Assembly: GCF_029051645.1 (NCBI RefSeq)
Contig: NZ_JAACFS010000004.1
Coordinates: forward strand, 372,001 to 436,000
From: Bradyrhizobium sp. CSA112
GTDB lineage: Bacteria > Pseudomonadota > Alphaproteobacteria > Rhizobiales > Xanthobacteraceae
Length of the DNA: 64,000 nucleotides
Direction of reading: 5' to 3'
The notes under the pieces are model-generated. The model was not told the DNA's origin and searched no databases. It worked only from the letters and a program-made list of their open reading frames with translations. Both the position numbers and the translations under genes were made by a program. This document shows positions 45,117 to 54,267 of the stretch, in pieces. Every line of letters begins with the position of its first letter. Position 1 is the stretch's first letter.

Positions 45117-46733
45117 GTGCCATTCCGTCTTCAGCAGTATGTTGCCCGTTTCTGCCGCGATCGACGCGGCAACGTCGCCATCATTTTTACGATCGCGGCG
45201 ATCCCCCTGATATCGGCCATTGGCTGTGCGGTGGATTACTCGATGGCGACCAGGATGAAGGCAAAACTGCAATCCGCGGCAGACGCCGCGGGCATCGCCG
45301 CGCTTTCACAGAAGTCGCCGGGCTTTCTCGCGGCTTCGGTCATGACAGGCAACGGCTCGGTCACCGCCGGCGTTACCGATGCCAACAATGTCTTTGACGC
45401 CAACATGAGCGGGATCACCGGCTACCAAAATCTGGTTCGCACCAGCACCGTTACGAAGACCGGAATCAAGCTGGATGCCAAAGTCGAGTTCACTGCCGAT
45501 GTACCGGTAACCTTCATGAAAGTGGTCGGGTTTCAGAAGCTGACGGTAACGGGCTTTTCCAGCTCGGCCGCCTCGCTGCCGCCGTATCTCGATTTTTATC
45601 TGACGCTGGACGTCTCGGGGTCGATGGGCCTGGCGTCGACGCAGGCCGAGCAGACGCGGCTTGCCCAAGTCAACCCGGATAACTATCGCCAATATCCCAC
45701 CGGCTGCGCCTTCGCCTGCCATTTTGCGCCGCAGAACAGCGCCTGCACCAATAGCGGGACCCAGGGATACCCAACGAACAACTACTGCTTGGGCTATAAA
45801 ATCTCGCGCGTGAGCCAAAGCGGATACACAAGTCTCCTCATGACAAACAACACTTATCCCAAACAGCAGCAACTGCCGACCGGCATCGCTTCAGGCCTGC
45901 CGAACTCGCTGTATGCCCCCAAGAACCCCGGGCCGAAGTCAGACCTGACTGGGGGGGGCCTGACCGCGGTTTCAAACTGCCCGACCGCTGGCACCGACGA
46001 CTGCATCCAGTTGCGCCTCGACGCGGTCGGCTACGCCTTGACCGAGTTGTTCAAAACTGCGAACGCCGAGAAGAAGGTTCCCGACCAGTTCAAGATCGGT
46101 CTCTACCCGTTCATTCGGTATCTCTACGCTTATTTTCCGCTGACCAAAGACATCAACGGCCTTCCCACCACCCCCGGCACCATCAACTACGCGGCCGCAA
46201 ACCTTGCCACGCTGCTTGACACAAATGTGAATGCAAACCTTGGCTCCGGCGGCACGCATATCAGTGCCGCGCTTACTTCGGTCAATAGCCTCATCTCCGG
46301 CGGCAGCGGCCAGGTCGGCGACGGTAGCACGCCGACCACCCCGCAGCCTTTCGTCTTCCTCGTCACCGACGGCGCACAAAACAACCAGGTGAAAGGCGTT
46401 CCCAACGGCTCCTGGTCGGGCAGCAACCACGCCACCACGATTGATCTCCAGAACACCCTGACGACCGTTCCCTCCTGCCAAGCCCTCAAGGGCCGCGGCA
46501 TCAAAGTTTCCGTGCTTTATATTCCCTATGAAAAGATCGATCCCGTGAATACGAGCTTTGCCGGCAACGAAGGCACCTATGCCAACAACAACATTCAGTA
46601 CATTCCGGCCAGCCTGCGGAAATGCGCGTCGTCGTCTGATTTCTTCCGCACCGCGAACACGCCCCAAGAAATCAAGGATGCGCTGGACGCCATGTTCAAG
46701 CACGCGCTGCGGACCGCGCATATCACGCACTGA
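45117..46733 (+). CDS. tadG: TadG-like pilus assembly protein with von Willebrand A domain
   Basis: A 538-residue envelope protein. From the GTG at 45117 (AGGGGGGCG ahead) it begins MPFRLQQYVARFCRDRRGNV, with a TadE/G-type membrane segment at about 19-42 (IIFTIAAIPLISAIGCAVDY). The vWA domain starts near residue 155 with the MIDAS motif LDVSGSM. The inserted loop is rich in cysteine (GCAFACHFAPQNSAC). A second MIDAS-like segment is FVFLVTDGAQNN. It is the first gene of the tad locus. A TTG at 45093 is the alternative start. Confidence 0.85.
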   Translation: MPFRLQQYVARFCRDRRGNVAIIFTIAAIPLISAIGCAVDYSMATRMKAKLQSAADAAGIAALSQKSPGFLAASVMTGNGSVTAGVTDANNVFDANMSGITGYQNLVRTSTVTKTGIKLDAKVEFTADVPVTFMKVVGFQKLTVTGFSSSAASLPPYLDFYLTLDVSGSMGLASTQAEQTRLAQVNPDNYRQYPTGCAFACHFAPQNSACTNSGTQGYPTNNYCLGYKISRVSQSGYTSLLMTNNTYPKQQQLPTGIASGLPNSLYAPKNPGPKSDLTGGGLTAVSNCPTAGTDDCIQLRLDAVGYALTELFKTANAEKKVPDQFKIGLYPFIRYLYAYFPLTKDINGLPTTPGTINYAAANLATLLDTNVNANLGSGGTHISAALTSVNSLISGGSGQVGDGSTPTTPQPFVFLVTDGAQNNQVKGVPNGSWSGSNHATTIDLQNTLTTVPSCQALKGRGIKVSVLYIPYEKIDPVNTSFAGNEGTYANNNIQYIPASLRKCASSSDFFRTANTPQEIKDALDAMFKHALRTAHITH

Positions 46734-47316
46734 CCTGGCAGAAGGGGCCGGCCATCAGCTCCTTAATGGGGCTGTTCGGCCGGCGAGGCCCGTCTTCAAA
46801 ATCGGCCACGACGGCGGATGGCCTTGGTCCCATGCGGCCAGCGTTTTTTCTAGCGTTCTATCCCAGACGGCAAGGCGCCCGGAACGACCACGAGGAGATT
46901 GAGGTTTGTCCGTTCGGCGGCCAGGCAAACGATAGATGCAGAAATTCTGCATTGCTGGCGCGCACTTTAGATCCTGATCCGATCAGTCGGATGAGGATCC
47001 GATGTCTTTCTTTGAGTATGACCTCCGGGCAAACGCTCCCGAGGGAAAACGGGCTTCCCCACTTTCCTGGATCATGTACCAGCCGTTGAAGTCCCACGGT
47101 GGCGTGGGCAAAGGCGCCGCGTGTCGGTCAGTGGAGGGCTGGACGCATCCGCACTGAATTGCAACGCTGCCGCACGGGGCTGCTTTCGAATGCACGGATC
47201 AGCTCCCCTTGCCGAAGCCTGAACCAATTTAGCCTCACAAAACAGCGCCGATCCTCCTCCAAGAGAAGGTCACGGTGAACAGTGCAAGTTGCGACGGTTG
47301 TCCGAGACTACTGCCG
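46734..47316. other. intergenic region between convergent tad genes, no gene assigned
   Basis: A 583-bp gap between the tadG-like gene and the minus-strand TadE-like gene. Short open frames on both strands have atypical codon use for this genome. A GGAAC near 46876 has no CGTT at 16 bases. I see no terminator consensus. Confidence 0.4.
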
Positions 47317-47952
47317 TCACACCGGCGGCGGACATTCTTTGGGAAGGCTACCCGAGGGCGTCGGATATATAACGCAAAGCACCAGGCGCGGACGCGTGAA
47401 CGCGGCATCCTTCACGGTGAGGCCAGTCTTCGCCAGCATATAACCGACGGCCGGCGTATATTTGTAGCTGACCTCGCTCCAGATCACGTATGTCCCCTTG
47501 GCCGCGGTGAGAGTTGACGGTAGCGGCACAACGTCACCCGGGTTATGAGGCGCCGTCGGCGCGATATCGACGTTGCCTGATGCATCGATCGTCAGCCCCT
47601 TGCTCCACTGAACCCGAGCAACGCCCGTCGTTTGATCGACGTAAACCTCCGTAATCGAGGATATCAACGGCGATGGCGGGTAAGGTGTCATGGTCGCCTT
47701 TGCCGCTTCACCAAAATTCTTGAGATCGACATCCGCCACACTCTTCATCTGAGACGTCAGATCGGAAAGCGTTCGCGCTGCAAGGATGGTCTTGCGATAC
47801 GCAGAAATGGCCGCCGAAAGCTCGACCACTCCGAAGAACATCACCAGCATGATCGGAAAAATCATGGCAAACTCGACCGCCGCAAGACCGCTGCGATCAT
47901 CCAACAAGCCGCGCACGCGAAGCGACATCTTCTGCATCGGGGACACCATCAT
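47317..47952 (-). CDS. TadE/TadF-like pilus assembly protein
   Basis: A 211-residue pseudopilin-like protein. The prepilin-type membrane segment is LLDDRSGLAAVEFAMIFPIM (residues 16-35) with the G/x4-E pattern cut by a prepilin peptidase. The rest is a periplasmic beta-rich domain (TGVARVQWSKGLTIDASG) with a Pro-rich end. It is encoded four bases after the second TadE-like gene. Confidence 0.8.
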   Translation of the reverse strand: MMVSPMQKMSLRVRGLLDDRSGLAAVEFAMIFPIMLVMFFGVVELSAAISAYRKTILAARTLSDLTSQMKSVADVDLKNFGEAAKATMTPYPPSPLISSITEVYVDQTTGVARVQWSKGLTIDASGNVDIAPTAPHNPGDVVPLPSTLTAAKGTYVIWSEVSYKYTPAVGYMLAKTGLTVKDAAFTRPRLVLCVIYPTPSGSLPKECPPPV

Positions 47953-47956
47953 CGCA

Positions 47957-48511
47957 TCAGGGCTCTACATGAAAAGCGGCGGTCGCAGCGAGCAGCCGCT
48001 TGCTGCCGCTGAGATTTGCGAAGTTGAAGCCGAGTCCGGTGACGAACAGCGGCCATTGATAAAAGGCGCGAACGACGATGGTATTGGGAGAGCCCGATGG
48101 CGGCAGAGAATATGAGAAAGTTCCGCTCAGGCTTCCATTGACGATCGGATCGGTAATCGTGATCTTGGTGCCCGGGGTAAAGACCTTCACATCCACGGTA
48201 ATGCTGGCCGGATTGCCGTAGCAGTTGAACAACACCTTGATGCGATTGCAGAGGTCCGTCTTGAACGCGGTTTCGTCCATGCCGCTGTCCTGGGCCTGAC
48301 GCGTCATCATCAGCCGCGCGCTTTCCGCCGTTCCCTGTTCCAGAATCTGGCCTGCAAAAAACACAATCGCCGCCTCGACAATCGCAAACAGCACGGCGAA
48401 GAACAACGGCGCAACCAGCGCGAACTCGACGGCGGCCGAGCCCCGTCGGTTGCGGCGAAATCGGCGTAATACATTTCTAACAGAGACTGTTGCAGCAGCG
48501 GGTGACGACAT
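47957..48511 (-). CDS. tadE: TadE-like pilus assembly protein
   Basis: A 184-residue protein with the TadE signature RRNRRGSAAVEFALVAPLFF (residues 19-38), where E marks the pseudopilin cleavage site, and a long hydrophobic segment to about residue 53. C-terminal domain: FYQWPLFVTGLGFNFANLSG, the typical TadE end. It forms a pair with the gene that follows. Confidence 0.85.
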   Translation of the reverse strand: MSSPAAATVSVRNVLRRFRRNRRGSAAVEFALVAPLFFAVLFAIVEAAIVFFAGQILEQGTAESARLMMTRQAQDSGMDETAFKTDLCNRIKVLFNCYGNPASITVDVKVFTPGTKITITDPIVNGSLSGTFSYSLPPSGSPNTIVVRAFYQWPLFVTGLGFNFANLSGSKRLLAATAAFHVEP

Positions 48512-48700
48512 CGAAAATCCCCAGACGGCAGCGATTATCCGCCTGCAAGAGCTACCTGAAAGTGATTGTGGAAGTGTTTCGTCGAATCGAGGCAGAGCGG
48601 CCCGGCCCGCTAACCGGACGTTAACTCTCTTCGAAACGGCCCTGTGCGGGCCGAGATCGATTCGCGGACAGGATAATGTGCCTGATACGCCGACTGCGGT

Positions 48701-48727
48701 TTCGGTTCTGATTCAATTAGAACCGAA
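48701..48727. repeat. palindromic element TTCGGTTCT / AGAACCGAA
   Basis: Nine-base perfect arms around GATTCAATT, immediately after the stop of the CpaC-N gene. It is related to the arm of the repeat at 62883-62923. Confidence 0.8.
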
Positions 48728-48731
48728 GAGC

Positions 48732-49232
48732 TCAGTTCGCCGATTTGGTCCCGGCGCTGGCGGCTTGACCGCTGAGAGTACCGGCCTGGTCGATCGCCGA
48801 TTTGAAGTAGGTCTCGCCGTCGCCCAGGGTAACCCGGCGCTGGCAGATCGGCATGCAGCTATAGGATTCGCGCTCGACGCCGCGGTAGACGGTGACGAGC
48901 TGATCGGTCGGGCCTTCGACCTGGATCTGGCGGTCGACCAGCACCTCGCCGTTGCGGTCCATGGCGATGAAATTGGTCGCACCGTAGCCCTTGCCGGTGA
49001 CAACGACGATGCCGCCGCTCTGCAGGGTCACGTCCGCGATCAGCGGGTTTCCGACCACGATGGTGGAGACCTTGGCAGGAAGCTTCACGAGCTTTGCCTG
49101 ATCGACATAGACGGCGATACGGTCGGGATCGGGCGAAGCCAGGCAGACGGCCGGCCACAGCAGGAATCCTGCGGCGAGGGAACGCAATCCAAAACGCGCG
49201 CGTGCGCGAATACGCTGAACCTTGAACGACAT
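48732..49232 (-). CDS. pilus assembly protein with CpaC N-terminal domain only
   Basis: A 166-residue exported protein: signal sequence up to about VCLAS, then VYVDQAKLVKLPAKVSTIVV and IADVTLQSGGIVVVTGKGYG, GATNFIAMDRNGEVLVDRQI, which is the N0-like domain found at the start of CpaC secretins. The secretin domain itself is absent. A C-terminal CMPICQRRVTLGDGE has two cysteines. It may be a periplasmic partner of the full-length CpaC encoded at 55722. Confidence 0.78.
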   Translation of the reverse strand: MSFKVQRIRARARFGLRSLAAGFLLWPAVCLASPDPDRIAVYVDQAKLVKLPAKVSTIVVGNPLIADVTLQSGGIVVVTGKGYGATNFIAMDRNGEVLVDRQIQVEGPTDQLVTVYRGVERESYSCMPICQRRVTLGDGETYFKSAIDQAGTLSGQAASAGTKSAN

Positions 49233-49368
49233 ACTCTACCCCGGGGCATCAACAAGCCGGCAAAGGCGATACGCAGCGGAACCGGCGCCCGACACGGGTG
49301 AATCTGACGACAATTCATGAACAAAGGGCAAATAGGCCCCGAAATGGCGTAAGAAATCCGCGACCCGT

Positions 49369-50196
49369 CTACTTGCGGAACGGATAGGCCAGTTGTCCGA
49401 TGATTTCGCGGGGAAACGAGGGCTGGTCGTCTATGCCATAATGGTCCGGCAGCGCGCCTTCCGGCATCCGGAAGGTCCCGAACAGGACGTCCCAGAGCGG
49501 AAAGGTGCCCGCGAAATTCGTATCGCCGCCCTCCTCGCGGGATGTGTGGTGCCAGCGGTGAAACACCGGTGTCGCCACGACGTATTTGAACGGGCCGAGC
49601 GTCCAGTTGAGGTTGGCGTGAACGAAGGCCGAGTGGAAGATGTTGAACGGCCCGAGCCAGAGCATCACGCCCGGCGAAATGCCAGCCATCAGCAGCACGA
49701 CATCGATCCCGATGGTACCTAACAGCAGGTTGACGGGGTGAAAGCGCGCCGCCGAGATCCAGTCCACATCTTCCGACGAATGGTGGATGGCGTGGTATTT
49801 CCAGAACCCGCCGCGATGGAACATGCGGTGCAGCCAGTACATCATGAAATCGGCTGCGACCAGGAACAGGATTGCCTGCAGCCACAATGGCAGCCTCGAC
49901 AGCGGGCCATGGCCGTTGTCGTAAAAGGCGATCAGTTCGTCGGCGTCGCGAATTCCAAACACCAGGGCGGCGCCTAGCACCAATAGCCCGACGCGAAACA
50001 CGCGTGCGAACAGCGGCACCAGGAACCAGTAGCAGACGTCGGTGACGAGTTCGCGCTTGCGCCACCACGGCTTGCCGGGATTGCAGGCCCAGAAATGCGC
50101 CAGCACCGAGAACACGAGCGCCAGCGCGATCGTGACCGGCGCCACCTTGGCCAAGGTCTGGCCGAGCATTTCGACGATTTCGGTCGGCAGGTTCAT
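49369..50196 (-). CDS. sterol desaturase / fatty acid hydroxylase family protein 2
   Basis: A membrane-bound di-iron oxygenase family protein of 275 residues from the ATG at 50196. The length then equals that of its paralogue at 52769; an ATG at 50247 is possible. Histidine clusters are HRMFHRG (H-x3-H), KYHAIHHSSE (HAIHH) and FHRWHHTSREE, the metal ligands of the family. About four membrane segments. The substrate is unknown (sterol, fatty acid, hopanoid or carotenoid-type). It is the last gene of a four-gene unit. Confidence 0.86.
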   Translation of the reverse strand: MNLPTEIVEMLGQTLAKVAPVTIALALVFSVLAHFWACNPGKPWWRKRELVTDVCYWFLVPLFARVFRVGLLVLGAALVFGIRDADELIAFYDNGHGPLSRLPLWLQAILFLVAADFMMYWLHRMFHRGGFWKYHAIHHSSEDVDWISAARFHPVNLLLGTIGIDVVLLMAGISPGVMLWLGPFNIFHSAFVHANLNWTLGPFKYVVATPVFHRWHHTSREEGGDTNFAGTFPLWDVLFGTFRMPEGALPDHYGIDDQPSFPREIIGQLAYPFRK

Positions 50197-50255
50197 TTCG
50201 ACCCGGCGTACCAGAAGCTCGGCCTCGCCGCCAGTTCGCACGTCCATCGAGGGCT

Positions 50256-51296
50256 TCAGGAGACCGCCACGACGGCTTTCGGCGCACGATCTACCGACGC
50301 CAGTGCGTGACCCAGCCGATTGAAGCGACGCTCGATCCGGGGCTCGATCAGATGATAACTGAATGCCAGCGACGCGGCGGAGACCAGCACGAACAGCGGC
50401 AGCGAGCCCATCGGGAAGAGCGTGAATATGGCGGACATCACGGCGAAATGAGCGAGATAGATGGCGTAAGAGTGCCTTCCCAACACCGTCATCCACGACA
50501 GCGAGACGTTCGAGATCAAGACACCGAAGGCGAGTGCAGCCAGCAGCGCGACTTCGGGAGACATTAGCGAAGCGCCGACCAGAAACAGCGCGCCGAATGT
50601 CGGCCTGTTCTTCAACTCGATATAGTCGTACAGCAGGATGCCGAAGCCGAAGCAGATCGCCTGGCGCGGCAGCCAGCTCGTGACGACGTCTTCAGCCAGA
50701 TGCGCTTGGCTGGCGGGCAGCGACGCCGCCAGCCGCGGAATCAGGTAGGGCTCAACGACAAATTGCCCGATGACGCTCACAAGCGCGATCAACGCGTAGC
50801 ACAGCATGGCGCCGTTACGCCGGCGGAACAGATAGACCAGAAGCGGAAACAGCAGATAGAACTGCATCTCCACCGCAATGCTCCAGCCGCCCGGAACGAC
50901 CGAATTGTAGGCGGTGACACTGCTCCAATGCAGGAAGAAGAACGTCAGCAGCACATCGCTTATGCCGACGCCGTCAGGCGCAAAATTTGTAATGCCGCGG
51001 CCTCGTGTCACCAGCATATAAAAAACAATGGCGAGCCAGAACAGCGGCGCGATCCTGAAGACGCGCCGGATATAAAACGAGCGGGCCGCGGCAAGATCGA
51101 TCCTATCGCCAAACGTCAGCATCATCGTATAGCCGCTGACGATGAAAAAGAGCTGGACGCCGAGCCTGCCATACTCATTGGCAACCCAGCTCAGGCCGGG
51201 AACGACGTCTCTGGACTCTCCCTGGCAGTGCACCAGGACGACGAGCAGGATGGCCACACCACGCAAAAGATCCAGCGATTGGTTGCGCTGTGTCAT
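50256..51296 (-). CDS. acyltransferase family 3 membrane protein
   Basis: A 346-residue polytopic membrane acyltransferase (OafA/NodX type), MTQRNQSLDLLRGVAILLVV. The conserved catalytic H of VLVHCQGESRD is near residue 25, then VQLFFIVSGYTMM, SFYIRRVFRIAPLFWLAIVF and GGWSIAVEMQFYLLFPLLVY. It acylates sugars or lipids from the membrane. The ATG overlaps the preceding stop by four bases. Confidence 0.88.
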   Translation of the reverse strand: MTQRNQSLDLLRGVAILLVVLVHCQGESRDVVPGLSWVANEYGRLGVQLFFIVSGYTMMLTFGDRIDLAAARSFYIRRVFRIAPLFWLAIVFYMLVTRGRGITNFAPDGVGISDVLLTFFFLHWSSVTAYNSVVPGGWSIAVEMQFYLLFPLLVYLFRRRNGAMLCYALIALVSVIGQFVVEPYLIPRLAASLPASQAHLAEDVVTSWLPRQAICFGFGILLYDYIELKNRPTFGALFLVGASLMSPEVALLAALAFGVLISNVSLSWMTVLGRHSYAIYLAHFAVMSAIFTLFPMGSLPLFVLVSAASLAFSYHLIEPRIERRFNRLGHALASVDRAPKAVVAVS

Positions 51297-52750
51297 GGCC
51301 TGCCGACGGTACGAACGTGCAGCACGGCGTTCTCGTCGGCGTAGGCGCGCTGCCAGCCGCCGATATGGTCGAGCAGGCCGACCGCAGGCGTAGACGGCGT
51401 CAGCAGCACGGCGTCGATGTCCCATTTCTTGAGAATGTCGAGAAGCTGGTTGACGTCCTTGAGCTGCATGGCGCGGTAGTAGGCCACGTCGAAGGCTTCG
51501 CCATAGAGCTCGGCGCGCCCGTCGACGAATACGGGGATCTGTTGCCAGATCAGATAGCCGCCGAAGGGAAGATCGTTGAGGACCCGCTTGGGACTATGCG
51601 CCTTCAGCGCATCAACGGCCATAGCGGGCGAATGGTTTTCGGGCGGTGCAAAAGTGGTGTTGGCCGCAAGCAGCCATGTCCAGCCGCCGAGCAGGACCAT
51701 CACCGCCGCCATCACGGGCATCGGGGCCCCGGAGCGGGCGAGCCAGGCCGGTCGCAGCGCGAACTGAGACGCCACCGGCGCGAGCACCACGATCGGCAGC
51801 AGCAGTGCGAAGATCTCGACATTCCTGACATGCGACAGCGCCATGTGCAGCAGGCCCAGCACCAGCGCGATCCGCGGCGGCGTGAGCTTGACGCCGCCAT
51901 AAAGCGCGCCGCCGATCAGCGTGAGAATCGCCATCTCGAACGCGCCGAATTTACTGAAGTCCGCCGGCATCCATTCATAGATCAGGTGCAAGAGTTCTCC
52001 GAGATCGAGGATCTTGCGTGCAGCGAGGATCGATCCCCACCCGTAAGGCGTGGCGCAGCAGGCTACCAGCGCGCCGATGCCGAACGCCGCCCAGCCCAGC
52101 ACCACCGACTTTCGCTGTGCGCGATCGGCATTCCACAGCGCATCGAGCGCGAACGCGCCGACCAGCACCAGGCCAAACACGAATCCGCCATGCAGGTTCG
52201 CCCACAACGCCATCAACGGCAGCAGCCATGGCGACGGCGCCTGGCCGCGCTCGCTCGCCGACAGCAGCCCGTTCGCCCACGCAAGCATGATCGGCAGCAC
52301 CAGCACATGCGGGCGCGCCAGAAAATGCCCCGTCGAAAGCGCCAGCGCCGCCGCCGCGATGGCGACCGCATAGGCCGCGGGAATACGACGGCTGAGAATA
52401 TGGGTGAACAAGGCGAAGGTCGCGGCGATGCAGCTAGCTGCGAGAGTCACCGGCCCCGTCCAGCCCGCCAGATTGTAGCTCGTCGCATACAAAACCTGCG
52501 CCAGCCAGGACGACGATGTCCACGGCTCGCCCGTCTTGGTGAAGGAATAGATGTCGACACGCGGCATCGCGTGGTGATCGAGAATCCACTGGCCCACGGC
52601 GATCTGCCAGTAGGTATCGGAATCGTTCAGAAGCGCCCGTCCGCCAATCAGCAGCAGCACGTAGACGCCAATTCCGACCCAGAGCCATGCCGGGACGTCG
52701 GCAAGGCTGAAGGCTTTCTCCCGCTGGATCGCTCCGGCTTCAGTGCTCAT
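51293..52750 (-). CDS. polytopic membrane protein, possibly glycosyltransferase-like
   Basis: A 485-residue protein with around ten hydrophobic segments. The N-terminal part (IGGRALLNDSDTYWQIAVGQ, DIYSFTKTGEPWTSSSWLAQ) has the acidic DSDTYW loop and PWTSSSW element seen in GT-C-like, dolichol-phosphate-mannose-type membrane proteins. The C-terminal soluble part is PVFVDGRAELYGEAFDVAYY. The assignment as a glycosyltransferase is tentative. It overlaps the acyltransferase gene by four bases. Confidence 0.75.
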   Translation of the reverse strand: MSTEAGAIQREKAFSLADVPAWLWVGIGVYVLLLIGGRALLNDSDTYWQIAVGQWILDHHAMPRVDIYSFTKTGEPWTSSSWLAQVLYATSYNLAGWTGPVTLAASCIAATFALFTHILSRRIPAAYAVAIAAAALALSTGHFLARPHVLVLPIMLAWANGLLSASERGQAPSPWLLPLMALWANLHGGFVFGLVLVGAFALDALWNADRAQRKSVVLGWAAFGIGALVACCATPYGWGSILAARKILDLGELLHLIYEWMPADFSKFGAFEMAILTLIGGALYGGVKLTPPRIALVLGLLHMALSHVRNVEIFALLLPIVVLAPVASQFALRPAWLARSGAPMPVMAAVMVLLGGWTWLLAANTTFAPPENHSPAMAVDALKAHSPKRVLNDLPFGGYLIWQQIPVFVDGRAELYGEAFDVAYYRAMQLKDVNQLLDILKKWDIDAVLLTPSTPAVGLLDHIGGWQRAYADENAVLHVRTVGRP

Positions 52751-52768
52751 GCGAAATTACCGGCCGGA

Positions 52769-53596
52769 CTATTGACGGAATGGATAGGCCAGTTGCCCGG
52801 CGATCTCGTTGGGGATCTCCTGATCGTCCACACCGTAATTGTCGGGCAGCCGGTTCTCCGGCATGCGGAACGTTCCGAACAGGATGTCCCAGAGCGGGAA
52901 GGTGCCCGCGAAATTGGTATTGCCGCCCTCCTCAACCGATGTGTGATGCCAGCGATGGAAGACCGGCGTGGCAAGCACATATTTGAAGGGGCCGAGCGTC
53001 CAGTTCAGGTTGGCGTGAACGAAGGCGGAGTGGAAGGTGGTGAACGGCCCAACCCATAGCATGATGTTGGGAGAAATGCCCGCGATCAGCAGGATGACGT
53101 CGACCAGGATCGTTCCGATGAACAGGTTGACGGGGTGGAAACGCGCCGCGGAGATCCACTCGAGATCTTCAGAGGAATGATGGATGGCATGGTATTTCCA
53201 GAACCCGCCGCCGTGAAACATGCGGTGCAGCCAGTACAGCATGAAGTCTGATGCAACGAGGAATAACAGCGCCTGCACCCAGAGCGGAAGCTGCGCCAGC
53301 GGCCCATGACCATTGTCGTAGAATGCGATCAGTTCGTCGGCCTCATGAATGTTGAAGAGGACGGCGGCGCCGAGCACCAGCAGCCCGATGCGGAAGATGC
53401 GCGCAAATACCGGCACGAAGAACCAGTAGCAGATGTCGGTGATGAGTTCGCGCTTGCGCCACCAGGGTTTGCCCGGATTGCAGGCCCAGAAATGCGAGAG
53501 CACCGTGAACACGAGCGCGAGCGCGATCGTGACCGGAACGACCTTCGCCATCGTCTGGCCTACGACCTCGATGACTTCCATTGGCAAGCTGGACAT
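52769..53596 (-). CDS. sterol desaturase / fatty acid hydroxylase family protein 1
   Basis: 275 residues, MSSLPMEVIEVVGQTMAKVV. His clusters HRMFHGG, KYHAIHHSSE and FHRWHHTSVEE match those of the paralogue at 49369, and long stretches are identical (for example FWACNPGKPWWRKREL and NLNWTLGPFKYV). It is the first gene of the unit, with a gap of 18 bp to the next gene. Confidence 0.87.
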   Translation of the reverse strand: MSSLPMEVIEVVGQTMAKVVPVTIALALVFTVLSHFWACNPGKPWWRKRELITDICYWFFVPVFARIFRIGLLVLGAAVLFNIHEADELIAFYDNGHGPLAQLPLWVQALLFLVASDFMLYWLHRMFHGGGFWKYHAIHHSSEDLEWISAARFHPVNLFIGTILVDVILLIAGISPNIMLWVGPFTTFHSAFVHANLNWTLGPFKYVLATPVFHRWHHTSVEEGGNTNFAGTFPLWDILFGTFRMPENRLPDNYGVDDQEIPNEIAGQLAYPFRQ

Positions 53597-53904
53597 GACG
53601 GCCTCGTTCGATCGGAGACGTCAGGGGTATCTGCTCGCGCTTAAGGAGCCGTGAATCAAAGGAGCCGACCGACACATAGCGCGACGACGAGCGATCCTTC
53701 GCAGTCCGTTTGCATTTAGTCGAACGCCTTAATGCGGTGTTTACTGTGCTCAAGAACAGCAAGTTCCAAGCATTTTTGCGCGGTCGCATTAACTGCGCCG
53801 AAATTGTCGCACCCTAGGGTGACGCCATGGTCGCGGTGCTGAGAACGCCGGCAAGACCAAACTTAAGTTCGACCAGCCACGTGTGTACACAGGAGTTATC
53901 ATCT
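53597..53904. promoter_or_regulatory. divergent region upstream of the Flp pilin gene
   Basis: About 300 bp between the desaturase unit (minus) and the pilin (plus). TTAA-N7-TTTA occurs near 53730 (TTAATGCGGTGTTTAC), one base off the full CtrA consensus TTAA-N7-TTAA. A pilin promoter is expected but no -35/-10 can be fixed. Confidence 0.4.
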
Positions 53905-54069
53905 ATGAAGAATCTCGTTTCGCGTTTCGTGAAGGATGAGTCCGGCGCCACCGCCATCGAATACGGCCTGATCGCCGCCGGCATCTCGATCGCGATCATC
54001 ACCGTCGTCAACGGCCTCGGCACCTCGCTGTCGACCAAATTCAACGAGGTCTCGTCGTCGCTGAAGTAA
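53905..54069 (+). CDS. flp: Flp-type pilin
   Basis: A 54-residue pilin: MKNLVSRFVKDESGATAIEY, with the prepilin cleavage site after ESG and the Flp motif with E at +5 followed by Y (ATAIEYGL). Then a hydrophobic helix GLIAAGISIAIITVVNGLG and a Ser-rich end. It is the major subunit of the tight-adherence pilus. A terminator follows, so the pilin can be made in excess of the assembly proteins. Confidence 0.95.
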   Translation: MKNLVSRFVKDESGATAIEYGLIAAGISIAIITVVNGLGTSLSTKFNEVSSSLK

Positions 54070-54091
54070 GCGACGGTTGCGAGCTAGCTTT

Positions 54092-54129
54092 AAAGGCCCC
54101 GGCTTGCCGGGGCCTTTATCGTTTTTTTT
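54092..54129 (+). terminator. intrinsic terminator after the pilin gene
   Basis: AAAGGCCCCGGC pairs with GCCGGGGCCTTT, then ATCGTTTTTTTT. Confidence 0.85.
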
Positions 54130-54267
54130 CAAAGCATGCAGGAACCAACTAGCCGCCATAGGATATGGTTCGAACGTGCAATTTCCGGCGTTTCCCGATT
54201 GTTCACTTCTCATGACTAGGCTCGGCCAGGGCCTCGAGCCCGGTCAACCGCAGCCCCGCGTGAATTC

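Noticed and set aside
46876-46905. GGAAC with GGTT 17 bases later in the tad intergenic gap
   Set aside because: The -10 is GGTT rather than CGTT, the spacing is off, and no gene follows in the right place.
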